A stretch of 27,203 nucleotides of DNA from Fragilaria radians (Eukaryota > Bacillariophyta > Fragilariophyceae > Fragilariales > Fragilariaceae). Location of the stretch: positions 1 through 27,203 of the forward strand of contig CAAAJI010000649.1 of NCBI GenBank assembly GCA_900642245.1, written 5' to 3'. The notes under the pieces were generated by a model. That model did no database searches, was not told the origin of the DNA, and saw nothing but the letters and a program-made list of their open reading frames with translations. Both the position numbers and the translations under genes were made by a program. Each line of letters starts with the position of its first letter. Within the stretch, counting starts at the first letter, position 1. Shown one piece after another: positions 1 to 8,342 of the stretch.

Positions 1-74
1 CGCAGCACCGCGTCCGTCACGCTATCGTCGATCTGATCCTGCACCGCGCCGTCGCGGGTCCATCCACCGGCCAT
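1..74 (-). CDS. DksA/TraR-family C4 zinc-finger protein, YbiI-like (N-terminal fragment)
   Basis: Only the first 24 complete codons lie in the window; the gene runs off the left edge. The reverse complement reads MAGGWTRDGAVQDQIDDSV and onward, which resembles the start of E. coli YbiI (M-A-S-G-W-A-x-D-x-A-V-x-x-Q-I). YbiI belongs to the small DksA/TraR proteins that carry a single four-cysteine zinc finger. The ATG at 72-74 has a clear AAGGAGA ribosome binding site 6-7 bases upstream. The zinc-finger cysteines would lie outside the window, so the family call rests on the N-terminal motif alone. DksA-like proteins act at the RNA polymerase secondary channel, but the role of the YbiI branch is poorly defined. 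Confidence 0.72.
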   Translation of the reverse strand, partial: MAGGWTRDGAVQDQIDDSVTDAVL

Positions 75-161
75 GCTCGCTCTCCTTCACCTGGGCATAG
101 CGAAGAAACTCTCAGACGGTTCCTGCAAGCGCATTGCGCGTCAATCTCGCAGGGCGCCTGC

Positions 162-1460
162 CTAGCGAAGTACAGTATGCGAGAGCTCGGCGTCGATCTG
201 GCGAAGGCGCGCCTGGAAGCGCTGGTCGTCGAGCCCGCCGAAGCGCTCGACGAATTCCGCATTCCCCATGCTCGCGTCGGGCGTGACCAATCGTCGAGGC
301 AGCAATTGATCGTCGGTGGCGCGTGCAAGCAGGAACCGCAATCGGACGGCGTCCGCGCGCGAAATGCTCAGGCGTGCGGCACGAAAACCGGCGCGGTCCG
401 CAGCAATGTCCGCCATGGAGAAGCCCGTCGGATCGTCGATCCCGAACCGAGATCGGCGGCTCAGACTGTCAGCCAGCTCCTTCCATTCCCCGACCGCCTC
501 GCTCAGCTGAGTTTCGGAACTAACGGCGATCGCGGCCGACAAGGCCCAATGCTGCGGCCAGTCGGCGCGCCCGTACATGCTCGTCGCGATCGGCCTTGCC
601 AGGCACCGGGCGACATCGCCGCGCGGCACCTTTGCCAGATCCGCTACCCGCACATCGACCAGAGCCAGTCCAAGCGCAACAAAGGCGGCCGCGTTAAACC
701 TTTCCGGGGCAACGTCTGCGCTTTCGACCAGGAAGGCACGGCGCACCTGCTCCGAAAAATCGCCGCTCGGTTTCCGGCGCTGCTGTCCGGCAAGGCTGCA
801 GACTATCCGAAGCACCGCGCGGTTATCGATATTCCTGCCGACGACGCCCGCCAGTTTATCGACCATCTCCGTCTTGCCGGGTAAACTCACCGTCGCCTGT
901 ATCTGGCCGTCGACAATCTCGAATTCGCGGACCGCCCGGTCCAGTGTCGGAACGAAAGCGTCGCCACTGGAAAGATAGAGCCGCGCCGCCTGAAAAATCC
1001 ATCTGGTCAGCATCGGCGAGATAGGCACGCGTCCAATGCTAAGCCGCGTCACTGGAAAGCGCTCGCTTGGCGCCTCGACCCGGAGACCGACGTTGAGCCA
1101 GCGTCCGATCGCCATGCGGTGGCTCGCATCCACCCGAAGCATTCCCTGAGGCGTCGTCAGCCGCAGCCTGTCGGGACGAAAGCCGTGGCTGACCAGCGCA
1201 CCCAACCCGGCGAGATGCTCCGGGTCGAGCTTGACCCGCGCACCGTCGGCCCTCCCCTGCCCCAGCCGCAATTGCCGATAGGCGTCGCGCCCCGCGGCAA
1301 CTTCCTCGGCAAGCGGCGCCGCGCGCGGCGGGATAGATGGTTCGGGATCGGTCAGCAGGAAGAACGATGCAGCCAGCGTTATCAGCGCGAATAGCAAGAC
1401 GAGAATGGCCCGACGTCTCGGCCGCGCCGGTTTTTCACCTCGTTCGACGGTCTGGATCAC
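162..1460 (-). CDS. Single-pass membrane protein of unknown function
   Basis: I do not recognise this 432-residue protein. The GTG start at 1460 overlaps the stop of the upstream M28 peptidase by four bases (GTGA), which implies translational coupling; the same frame stays open further upstream but only inside the peptidase gene. The N-terminus is basic (residues 8-17 rich in R, K and P), followed by one hydrophobic helix at about 18-37 and then a Pro/Ala-rich linker. This is the pattern of a type II membrane protein with a large periplasmic domain of about 390 residues. No catalytic motif is evident. The only cysteines I see are two well-separated ones in the middle of the periplasmic part. 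It could help or scaffold the co-translated exported peptidase, but that is inference from position only. Confidence 0.8.
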   Translation of the reverse strand: MIQTVERGEKPARPRRRAILVLLFALITLAASFFLLTDPEPSIPPRAAPLAEEVAAGRDAYRQLRLGQGRADGARVKLDPEHLAGLGALVSHGFRPDRLRLTTPQGMLRVDASHRMAIGRWLNVGLRVEAPSERFPVTRLSIGRVPISPMLTRWIFQAARLYLSSGDAFVPTLDRAVREFEIVDGQIQATVSLPGKTEMVDKLAGVVGRNIDNRAVLRIVCSLAGQQRRKPSGDFSEQVRRAFLVESADVAPERFNAAAFVALGLALVDVRVADLAKVPRGDVARCLARPIATSMYGRADWPQHWALSAAIAVSSETQLSEAVGEWKELADSLSRRSRFGIDDPTGFSMADIAADRAGFRAARLSISRADAVRLRFLLARATDDQLLPRRLVTPDASMGNAEFVERFGGLDDQRFQARLRQIDAELSHTVLR

Positions 1461-2824
1461 TGCTGGGTGGGAGGGGGTACGTAGGGCTTGAACGCCCCGC
1501 CCGGCACGGCCGAGGCGACTGGGCTTTCGTATCCGTCCGCGCTGACTGACGAGACGCCGAATACCCAATCGTCGACGCGAATGCCTTTGATGACGTGGGT
1601 CATCGGGGACGTGGCGACTGCACCTACACCTACCTGCGCCGGGGCAACGTGCTGCCAATTTGGCGCATCGCTCCGCCGATAACGAACGACGTAGCGAACG
1701 TTGCCGACCGCAGGCCATTTGACGGTCGTATCGGTGCTCACCGCCCCTTCGACAGTCGGCTCTGGCGGCGGCGGGGCGCTCGCGAGGGCGGCTAGCGCTG
1801 CGACGTTGAGCTTCGTGACCTTCGCCAGATACGGGAAATCCATTTCGTCGATGGTGTCCCCGAATTTTGTCCCGTTTTCAGTGCGCAGATCCTGGTGCTG
1901 GTGATCGTAATCCTCGACGGCGACCGAGAAGCGGATCGCGGGGTAGCCGGCGTTGAGCAGTTCAGTATGATCTCCGCCGCGGCCGAAGCGGTCGTTGCGC
2001 CACACCTGCATCACGTCGAGCCCGATGGTCGGCAAACGCTCGGCGAGGCTGTCGAGGAAGCGCGACAGGTTGCGCGAAGGCGAATCGTTCTCCCCGCCGA
2101 GGCTGCGGTGCTGGGCAGCAAGCGCCTCGCGGCCTTGCCAGCGCGGGCCTTCGGAGAAGACCCGCACGGTCTTGTCGTCGCATACCCTGTCCGAGCCACA
2201 GCTATTGCCGATGATGTCGTTGTTAAGGTTGGCGACGACGTTCCAGCCCTGCGCCCGGGCGTAGTCGGCAAGGATCTTGCCGCCGAGCAGCCCCTGCTCC
2301 TCGCCCGACAGCACCGCATAGACGATCGTGCCCGGGAACTTGTGCTTCGACAGCACCCGCGCCGCTTCCATCACCGCGGCGGTGCCGCTGCCGTCATCGT
2401 TGGCGCCAGGCGAATCCTTGGTAAAGTCCATCACATCGGTGACGCGGCTATCGATGTGCCCGCTGATGATCACCACGTCATTGGGCCGCTCGGTTCCACG
2501 CTGGATGGCGAGCGCGTTGCAGACGCGGGTCGGGGTGGGCACACGGCGGCCGGTGACCGTGTCGCAGGTCTGCAGCGTCGCCAGGCCGTGCTTCTTCATC
2601 TCCGCCTCCGACCAGCGGACCGCGGCGCCGATCCCGCGCCGTGGGTCGGTCTGTGACGATAAAGTGTGACGCGTGCCGAAGCCGACCAGCCGCTCGACGA
2701 TCGCTTTCATCCGGCCCGCCTCGACCCCCGACGCGATCTGCGCGAGCCGCGCGTCCTGCGGAGTGGGTGCCGCAACGGCAGCGGTGGTGGACATCAACAA
2801 AGCGGCAAACAACAGTGAACGCAT
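1457..2824 (-). CDS. Secreted M28-family zinc aminopeptidase with C-terminal fibronectin III-like domain
   Basis: This 455-residue exported metallopeptidase should remove N-terminal residues from peptides in the periplasm or outside the cell. The ATG at 2824 is preceded by a GAGGAG ribosome binding site and gives a clean signal peptide (MRSLLFAALLMSTTAAVAA, cleaved near residue 19). The M28 ligands are all visible: HxD at 123-125 (SGHIDSR), the bridging Asp at about 143 (GANDDGSG), the catalytic Glu pair at 175-176 (LSGEEQG), Asp203 (NNDIIGNS) and His286 (GGDHTELL). Residues from about 355 to 440 look like a fibronectin III-type beta domain, with alternating hydrophobic strands ending in a Pro-rich tail. 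The downstream membrane protein overlaps it by four bases, so the two are probably co-expressed. The exact substrate cannot be read from the sequence. Confidence 0.93.
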   Translation of the reverse strand: MRSLLFAALLMSTTAAVAAPTPQDARLAQIASGVEAGRMKAIVERLVGFGTRHTLSSQTDPRRGIGAAVRWSEAEMKKHGLATLQTCDTVTGRRVPTPTRVCNALAIQRGTERPNDVVIISGHIDSRVTDVMDFTKDSPGANDDGSGTAAVMEAARVLSKHKFPGTIVYAVLSGEEQGLLGGKILADYARAQGWNVVANLNNDIIGNSCGSDRVCDDKTVRVFSEGPRWQGREALAAQHRSLGGENDSPSRNLSRFLDSLAERLPTIGLDVMQVWRNDRFGRGGDHTELLNAGYPAIRFSVAVEDYDHQHQDLRTENGTKFGDTIDEMDFPYLAKVTKLNVAALAALASAPPPPEPTVEGAVSTDTTVKWPAVGNVRYVVRYRRSDAPNWQHVAPAQVGVGAVATSPMTHVIKGIRVDDWVFGVSSVSADGYESPVASAVPGGAFKPYVPPPTQQ

Positions 2825-2909
2825 CGAACAATCTCCTCGGCGGCCCGATGCTGGCATTCAGGGACGGGCTTGGCTAGGGCGTGGCGAAATCGAATCCAGA
2901 GGATTTTCC
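2825..2909. promoter_or_regulatory. Divergent intergenic region between the M28 peptidase and mmsA
   Basis: These 85 bases separate two divergently transcribed genes and so must hold or border both promoters. The mmsA ribosome binding site AGAGGA lies at 2898-2903. A TTGGCT at 2870-2875 could be a -35 box, but nothing close to a TATAAT follows at normal spacing, so I do not assign a promoter with confidence. Confidence 0.35.
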
Positions 2910-4409
2910 ATGCGCAACATTGCCCATTATATCAACGGTTCCAGCCACGAAGACGCAGCTCGCAGCGGCGATGTGTGGAACCCGTCCGATGGTGAAGTGC
3001 AGGCGACGGTCGGCCTTGGCACGGCGGCGACGCTGGAACGGGCAATGGATTCGGCGCGGGCAGCCCAGCCCGCCTGGGCGGCGACCAATCCGCAGCGACG
3101 GGCGCGGGTGATGTTCGCGTTCAAGGACCTGGTCGAACGCAACATGGACGAGCTGGCGGCCTTGCTGTCGAGCGAGCACGGCAAGGTCCTTGCCGACTCG
3201 AAGGGCGACATCCAGCGCGGGCTCGAGGTAATCGAATTCTGCTGCGGCATCCCGCACGCGCTGAAGGGCGAATATACCCAGGGCGCGGGGCCCGGGATCG
3301 ACGTCTATTCGATGCGCCAGCCGCTCGGCATCGGAGCCGGGATCACCCCGTTCAACTTCCCGGCGATGATCCCGATGTGGATGTTCGGGGTGGCGATCGC
3401 CACCGGCAATGCGTTCATCCTAAAGCCGAGCGAGCGCGATCCGTCGGTGCCGGTACGGCTCGCTGAATTGATGAGCGAGGCCGGCCTGCCCGACGGCATT
3501 CTCAACGTCGTGCACGGCGACAAGGAAATGGTCGACGCGATCCTCGATCATGACGACATCAAGGCGGTGAGCTTCGTCGGATCATCCGACATCGCCCAAT
3601 ATATCTACAGCCGCGGGACCGCCAATGGGAAGCGGGTGCAGGCGTTCGGCGGTGCCAAGAACCATGGCATAGTCATGCCCGACGCCGACCTTGACCAGGT
3701 CGTCAACGATCTTGCCGGCGCCGCCTTCGGGTCCGCGGGTGAGCGCTGCATGGCCTTGCCGGTGGTGGTGCCCGTCGGCGAGAAGACCGCCGACGCCTTG
3801 CGCGAGAAACTGATCCCCGCGATCGATGCGTTGCGGGTCGGCATGTCGTCCGATCCGGAGGCGCATTACGGACCGGTGGTCAACGAAGCGCACAAGAACC
3901 GCGTCGAGAATTACATCCAGATGTGCGCCGACGAAGGTGGCGAGCTGGTAATAGACGGCCGGGGCTTCACCCTGCAGGGCCACGAGAAGGGCTTCTTCGT
4001 CGGGCCGACCCTGTTCGACCATGTGAAGCCGCACTTCCAATCCTACCAGGAGGAGATCTTCGGTCCGGTGCTGCAGATCGTCCGCGCCGACAATTTCGAG
4101 GAAGCGGTGCGGCTGCCGAGTGAGCATCAATATGGCAATGGAGTCGCGATCTTCACCCGCAACGGCCACGCCGCGCGCGAATTCGCGTCGCGGGTCAATG
4201 TCGGGATGGTCGGGATCAATGTGCCGATCCCGGTCCCCGTGGCCTATCACACCTTCGGGGGCTGGAAGCGCTCGGGCTTTGGAGACACCAACCAGCACGG
4301 CATGGAGGGGGTCAAGTTCTGGACCAAGGTCAAGACCATCACCCAGCGCTGGCCCGATGGCGGCGTGGGCGATGCGGCCAACGCGTTCGTCATCCCGACC
4401 ATGGGGTAG
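2910..4409 (+). CDS. mmsA: Methylmalonate-semialdehyde dehydrogenase (CoA-acylating)
   Basis: This 499-residue cytosolic enzyme oxidises methylmalonate semialdehyde to propionyl-CoA with NAD+ and CoA, releasing CO2; it is the last step of valine breakdown. The fold is aldehyde dehydrogenase: cofactor-binding TPFNFP at 146-151, a VGSSDIAQ loop near 223-230, and the catalytic Cys280 in GSAGERCMALP. Where most ALDHs carry the general-base Glu, this protein reads GGAKNH (about 247-252), which is the MmsA-type signature and fits CoA-dependent chemistry. The ATG at 2910 has an AGAGGA site and matches the usual family N-terminus (MRNIAHYINGS). The frame is open upstream but without homology. It starts the valine cluster that ends with mmsB at 11121. 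Confidence 0.96.
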   Translation: MRNIAHYINGSSHEDAARSGDVWNPSDGEVQATVGLGTAATLERAMDSARAAQPAWAATNPQRRARVMFAFKDLVERNMDELAALLSSEHGKVLADSKGDIQRGLEVIEFCCGIPHALKGEYTQGAGPGIDVYSMRQPLGIGAGITPFNFPAMIPMWMFGVAIATGNAFILKPSERDPSVPVRLAELMSEAGLPDGILNVVHGDKEMVDAILDHDDIKAVSFVGSSDIAQYIYSRGTANGKRVQAFGGAKNHGIVMPDADLDQVVNDLAGAAFGSAGERCMALPVVVPVGEKTADALREKLIPAIDALRVGMSSDPEAHYGPVVNEAHKNRVENYIQMCADEGGELVIDGRGFTLQGHEKGFFVGPTLFDHVKPHFQSYQEEIFGPVLQIVRADNFEEAVRLPSEHQYGNGVAIFTRNGHAAREFASRVNVGMVGINVPIPVPVAYHTFGGWKRSGFGDTNQHGMEGVKFWTKVKTITQRWPDGGVGDAANAFVIPTMG

Positions 4410-4417
4410 GATCGGCC

Positions 4418-4884
4418 ATGAAGCGGATCAGCCTTGTCTTGCTCGCTCTCGCTCTTTCCGGCTGCAAGCAGCCCGGCAACGAGACGCTGGATGCGGTGGA
4501 TAATGAGGTCAACAGGGCCAATGCCGGACTCGAAATGCTGCCTCCAAACGATGACGGCGCTCCAGTCGCGACGGGCACCGGGAGGGGGCAGGCCGATGCG
4601 ATCATTCCCGCTCAATATCGTGGGCGATGGGGGATGAACTCCAACGACTGCGACCCCCACAGGAGCGACAACAAGGGGCTGATCACCATCGCGGAGAAGA
4701 CTATCTCGAAGCGACCGCGACCCTCAAACAGCAACGCCGCAGTACCGCGACCGGATTTTCGGGCATTTACGGATTTACTGGCGAAGGACAGACGTGGGAG
4801 AAGATTGTGACGCTGACCCGCACCGGCAGTGTCTTGAAGCGCGCCGACAACGAAGGCAGCTTCACCTATAATCGTTGCAGCTGA
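4418..4884 (+). pseudogene. Small lipoprotein gene broken by a one-base frameshift
   Basis: The reading starts eight bases after mmsA with a typical lipoprotein signal (MKRISLVLLALALSGC, lipobox LSGC with Cys16) and runs well through IPAQYRGRWGMNSNDC and GLITIAEKTI. At about 4706-4708 the coherent sequence jumps to another frame, continuing EATATLKQQR, then FSGIYGFTGEGQTWEK and ending FTYNRCS at 4884. Read as one gene the product would have about 155 residues. The geometry fits loss of one base near 4706-4708. As written, the first frame ends at 4810 in low-complexity basic sequence, so the mature protein would lose its C-terminal half. It may be a real pseudogene or a sequencing error. Its function is unknown; the general pattern looks like a conserved sphingomonad lipoprotein. 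Confidence 0.75.
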
Positions 4885-4898
4885 TCAAGGAGGATCGC

Positions 4899-5498
4899 AT
4901 GAAACTCTATTACTCACCCGGCGCCTGCAGCCAGGCCGCCCATATCCTGTTGCACGAGACAAAGTTGCCCCATGACAGCGAGGCGGTCGACCTGCGGGCG
5001 CATCGCACTGCGAGCGGGGAGGATTATTACTCGATCAATCCCAAGGGCGCGGTCCCGGCGCTGCAGATCGGTGACGAGGTGCTGACCGAGAACGGCGCGG
5101 TTCTGCAATATATTGGCGACAAGGCCGGTCACGAAACCTTGCTCCCGGGTGCCGGGCTCGAGCGCTACCGGGTGATCGAATGGCTCGCCTACCTCGGCAG
5201 CGATGTCCACAAGAGCTTCGGCGCCCTGTGGAATCCGGCGTCGAGCGACGAGGCCAAGCAGGCGGCCCGCGACCTGGTCGGCAAGAAGTTCGACTTCATG
5301 GAGAAGGCGCTCGAAGGCCGCGATTATCTCGCCGGACCTTCGATGACCGTGGCCGATCCCTATTTGTTTGCAATGCTCGGCTGGACCGGGATGCACGGGA
5401 TGGATCTGGCGAAATGGCCTAACCTCGCGGCTCTTCGCCAGCGCATGGAGCAACGCGAGTCGGTTCGTGCGGTGATGCAGGCGGAAGGGCTGGCTTGA
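4899..5498 (+). CDS. gstA: Glutathione S-transferase, beta class
   Basis: This 199-residue cytosolic enzyme conjugates glutathione to electrophiles. The N-terminal thioredoxin-like domain starts MKLYYSPGACS, where Cys10 is the cysteine typical of beta-class bacterial GSTs; the cis-proline motif VPAL is at 52-55 and the glutathione gamma-Glu-contacting segment TENGAVLQYI at 63-72. The all-helical C-terminal domain has the conserved N-capping pattern SMTVADPYLFAML. The ATG at 4899 has a strong AAGGAGG site directly behind the stop of the broken lipoprotein gene. Its place in a valine-catabolic cluster is suggestive, because the pathway makes the reactive thiol acceptor methacrylyl-CoA, but a role in detoxifying that intermediate is inference only. 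Confidence 0.92.
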   Translation: MKLYYSPGACSQAAHILLHETKLPHDSEAVDLRAHRTASGEDYYSINPKGAVPALQIGDEVLTENGAVLQYIGDKAGHETLLPGAGLERYRVIEWLAYLGSDVHKSFGALWNPASSDEAKQAARDLVGKKFDFMEKALEGRDYLAGPSMTVADPYLFAMLGWTGMHGMDLAKWPNLAALRQRMEQRESVRAVMQAEGLA

Positions 5499-5526
5499 GC
5501 GATGCCCGCTCGCTAATGGCAGCGCC

Positions 5527-6669
5527 ATGAGCCAGTTCGACCTTACCGACGACCAGCGCCAGATCCAGGAGATGGCGCAGAAGTTTACCGCCGACGCCAT
5601 CACCCCGTTTGCCGCGGAGTGGGACGAGAAGTATATCTTCCCGCGCGATACGATCCGTGCAGCAGCCGAGCTCGGCTTCGGGTCGATCTATGTCTCCGAG
5701 GAGAGCGGCGGGATCGGGCTTGGGCGGCTGGAGGCGGCCCTGATCATGGAGGCGATGGCCTACGGTTGCCCGTCCACCAGCGCCTTCATCTCGATTCACA
5801 ATATGGCGGCATGGATGATCGACCGCTTTGGGTCGGACGAGGTCAAGGCGAAGTACCTCCCCTCAATGATTCCAATGGACCGGATCGGCAGCTATTGCCT
5901 GACCGAGCCGAGCTCGGGATCGGACGCGGCCGCGCTCAAGACCAAGGCAGTCCGCGACGGCGACCATTATGTCGTGTCGGGCTCCAAGGCGTTCATCTCG
6001 GGCGGCGGCGAGAATGAGATCTACGTCACCATGGTTCGCACGGGTGAGGACGGCCCCAAGGGCATCAGCGCACTGGTGATCGAAAAGGACATGAAGGGCG
6101 TCAGCTTCGGCGCCAATGAGAAGAAGCTTGGCTGGCATTCGCAGCCCACCGCCCAGGTCAATTTCGACGAGGTCCGGGTGCCAATTGCGAACCGCGTCGG
6201 CGGCGAAGGCGAAGGCTTCCGCATCGCGATGATGGGGCTCGACGGCGGCCGGCTCAACATCGGCGCTTGCTCACTGGGCGGCGGACAGCGCTGCCTGGAT
6301 GAAGCGATTGCCTACACCAAGGAGCGCAAGCAATTCGGCAAGGCTATCGCCGATTTCCAGAACACCCAGTTCATGCTGGCCGACATGGAAACCGAGCTAC
6401 AGGCGGCCCGCTACCTTCTCTACGTCGCCGCCGCCAAGGTCACTGACGGGGCGCCCGACAAGTCGAAATTCGCGGCAATGGCCAAACGCCTGGCGACGGA
6501 CACCGGGTCGAGCGTGGTCGACCGCGCGCTCCAGCTTCACGGAGGCTACGGCTATCTGCAGGATTATCCGATCGAACGCTTCTGGCGCGACCTTCGGGTC
6601 CATTCGATCCTCGAGGGGACTAACCAGGTGATGCGGATGATCGTCGGCCGCGAACTGACCCGCCAGTGA
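5527..6669 (+). CDS. Isobutyryl-CoA dehydrogenase (acyl-CoA dehydrogenase, ACAD8-like)
   Basis: This FAD enzyme of 380 residues oxidises isobutyryl-CoA to methacrylyl-CoA, passing electrons to ETF. It has the three-part acyl-CoA dehydrogenase architecture: an N-terminal helical domain, the middle beta domain with CLTEPSSGSDA (about 122-132) and the C-terminal helical domain with QLHGGYGYLQDYPIERFWRD. The catalytic base is expected to be Glu363 in LEGTNQVMRMIV, the position used by short-chain and ACAD8 enzymes. Its neighbours encode the hydratase, hydrolase and both dehydrogenases of valine breakdown, which supports isobutyryl-CoA over other branched substrates. The ribosome binding site is weak. 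The stop overlaps the phaC start by four bases. Confidence 0.92.
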   Translation: MSQFDLTDDQRQIQEMAQKFTADAITPFAAEWDEKYIFPRDTIRAAAELGFGSIYVSEESGGIGLGRLEAALIMEAMAYGCPSTSAFISIHNMAAWMIDRFGSDEVKAKYLPSMIPMDRIGSYCLTEPSSGSDAAALKTKAVRDGDHYVVSGSKAFISGGGENEIYVTMVRTGEDGPKGISALVIEKDMKGVSFGANEKKLGWHSQPTAQVNFDEVRVPIANRVGGEGEGFRIAMMGLDGGRLNIGACSLGGGQRCLDEAIAYTKERKQFGKAIADFQNTQFMLADMETELQAARYLLYVAAAKVTDGAPDKSKFAAMAKRLATDTGSSVVDRALQLHGGYGYLQDYPIERFWRDLRVHSILEGTNQVMRMIVGRELTRQ

Positions 6670-8342
6670 TCGACGACCTCACCAAGCGCCTGACCGAGGC
6701 CGCCCAGAAGATGATGACGAGCAAGCCGACCCTGCCGTTCGATCCATTCGCGATTGCACGAGCGACCGGCGATTTTGCAATGGGACTCGCCACGCGGCCG
6801 CAGGATCTGATGAAGGTCCAGGCCGATGCCGCCAAGCAATGGGGCGATTACTGGATGGGCGCGCTGTCCGGCCAGGCCGGGGACAAGCCCCGGGACCGTC
6901 GCTTCGCCAGCGCGGAATGGCAGGACGATGCCTATTTCCGCTCGGTCCGCGACGCCTATCTGCTCGCCTCCAAGCAATTGCGCGATGTCGTGTCGATGGG
7001 CGACGGGCCGGACAGCGGCAAGGCGACCATGCGCTTCCTGGTGGATCAATATCTGGGAGCAGTCTCGCCGGCCAATTTCGCGACCACCAACCCTGATGTG
7101 GTCAGGCGCACCAAGGAAACCAACGGCGCCAATCTGGTCCAGGGCTTTGCGCATCTCATCGAGGACATGGCCAGTGGCGAGGGCATCGTCCGGCGGCGCA
7201 CCGACGACAGTGCTTTCGTCAAAGGCAAGACCATCGCCGCGACGCTGGGCGAGGTGGTGTTCCAGAACGAATTGTTCCAGCTAATCCAGTACACCCCGAC
7301 CACCGCGAAGGTCGCCGAAGCGCCGCTGCTGTACGTCCCGCCGCTGGTGAATCGCTATTACATGATCGACCTCGCTCCCGAGCAGAGCATGGTCAAATGG
7401 CTGGTCGACGAGGGCCGCACTGTGTTCGTCGTGTCGTGGGTCAATCCCGGCGCCGACCTCAAGGACAAGGGCGTCGAGGATTATGTCGTCGACGGCATCG
7501 TCACCGCCATCGGCGAGGTCAACAAGCGCGCCAAGGCCGCGCCCGATCTGTTCGCGTTCTGCCTTGGCGGAACGTTGGTGGCGATCGCGCTCGCCTATCT
7601 CGCCGCTGAAGGACGCGGCAAGGACGCCAATTCGGCGACCCTGATCGGCAGCCTGGTCGACTTTGCTGACATGCGCGACTGGTCGGCGTTCGTCCACGAA
7701 GGGCATCTTTCCGCGCTCGAGGACCATCTCGAGGGCCAGGGGTATATCGACAGCCTCGAGCTCCAGCGCCTGTTCGCCGCGATGCGCGCCAACGACCTCA
7801 TCTGGTCGAGCGTGGTACAGCATTATTTACTCGACCAGCCGGCGCCGCCGTCCGACCTGCTGACCTGGTTCGAGGATGGGGCGCGCATCCCGGCCGCCTT
7901 CCTCAAGAGTTACAATCGCGATCTCCTGCTCAACAATCGCCTCAAGGAGCCGGCGGGCTTCCAGGTCCGCGGCGTCGCGATCGACCTTGCCGCCATCCAG
8001 GTGCCGATGCTGGTGATCGCAATGAAGGACGATCACGTCTCCGCATGGGAAGCGGTCTATCGCGGCGCGCGCGACATCGGCGCCGACTTCATCCTTGGTG
8101 GATCGGGCCACAACGCAGGGGTGATCAATCCGCCTAGCCGCAACAAGCACGGTTTCTGGACCTCCCTCGCCCGGCCTGAAAATGCCGACGAATGGCTGGC
8201 CGGCGCCGACCGCCACGAGGGCAGCTGGTGGCCGCTGTGGACCGGATGGCTCGATGGCCACGGATCGGGCAAGCCGGTCGCCGCGCGGGTCATCAAGGAT
8301 GGCATCGAGCCGGCGCCCGGATCCTACGTGATGATGCCCTGA
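6666..8342 (+). CDS. phaC: Class I polyhydroxyalkanoate synthase
   Basis: PhaC polymerises (R)-3-hydroxyacyl-CoA into polyester granules. The 558-residue length fits class I. The N-terminal half is the PhaC N-domain; the alpha/beta-hydrolase part carries the thioesterase-like triad Cys299 (AFCLGGTL), Asp456 (MKDDHVSAW) and His482 (GSGHNAGVINPP), with the typical tail NPPSRNKHGFW. The lipase-like box reads A-x-C-x-G-G where most PhaC proteins have G-x-C-x-G-G. The GTG start overlaps the preceding stop by four bases (GTGA), and its own stop shares one base with the next ATG, so it is translated as part of the valine cluster. The location suggests that propionyl-CoA or branched hydroxyacyl-CoA from valine may feed the polymer, which is an inference. 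No phasin, phaA or phaB is in the window. Confidence 0.93.
   Translation: MIDDLTKRLTEAAQKMMTSKPTLPFDPFAIARATGDFAMGLATRPQDLMKVQADAAKQWGDYWMGALSGQAGDKPRDRRFASAEWQDDAYFRSVRDAYLLASKQLRDVVSMGDGPDSGKATMRFLVDQYLGAVSPANFATTNPDVVRRTKETNGANLVQGFAHLIEDMASGEGIVRRRTDDSAFVKGKTIAATLGEVVFQNELFQLIQYTPTTAKVAEAPLLYVPPLVNRYYMIDLAPEQSMVKWLVDEGRTVFVVSWVNPGADLKDKGVEDYVVDGIVTAIGEVNKRAKAAPDLFAFCLGGTLVAIALAYLAAEGRGKDANSATLIGSLVDFADMRDWSAFVHEGHLSALEDHLEGQGYIDSLELQRLFAAMRANDLIWSSVVQHYLLDQPAPPSDLLTWFEDGARIPAAFLKSYNRDLLLNNRLKEPAGFQVRGVAIDLAAIQVPMLVIAMKDDHVSAWEAVYRGARDIGADFILGGSGHNAGVINPPSRNKHGFWTSLARPENADEWLAGADRHEGSWWPLWTGWLDGHGSGKPVAARVIKDGIEPAPGSYVMMP

Noticed and set aside
1895..2656. Long plus-strand open frame antisense to the M28 peptidase
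   Set aside because: It is a GC-rich shadow frame. The minus strand carries the full set of M28 metal ligands; the plus frame has no motif and highly charged composition.
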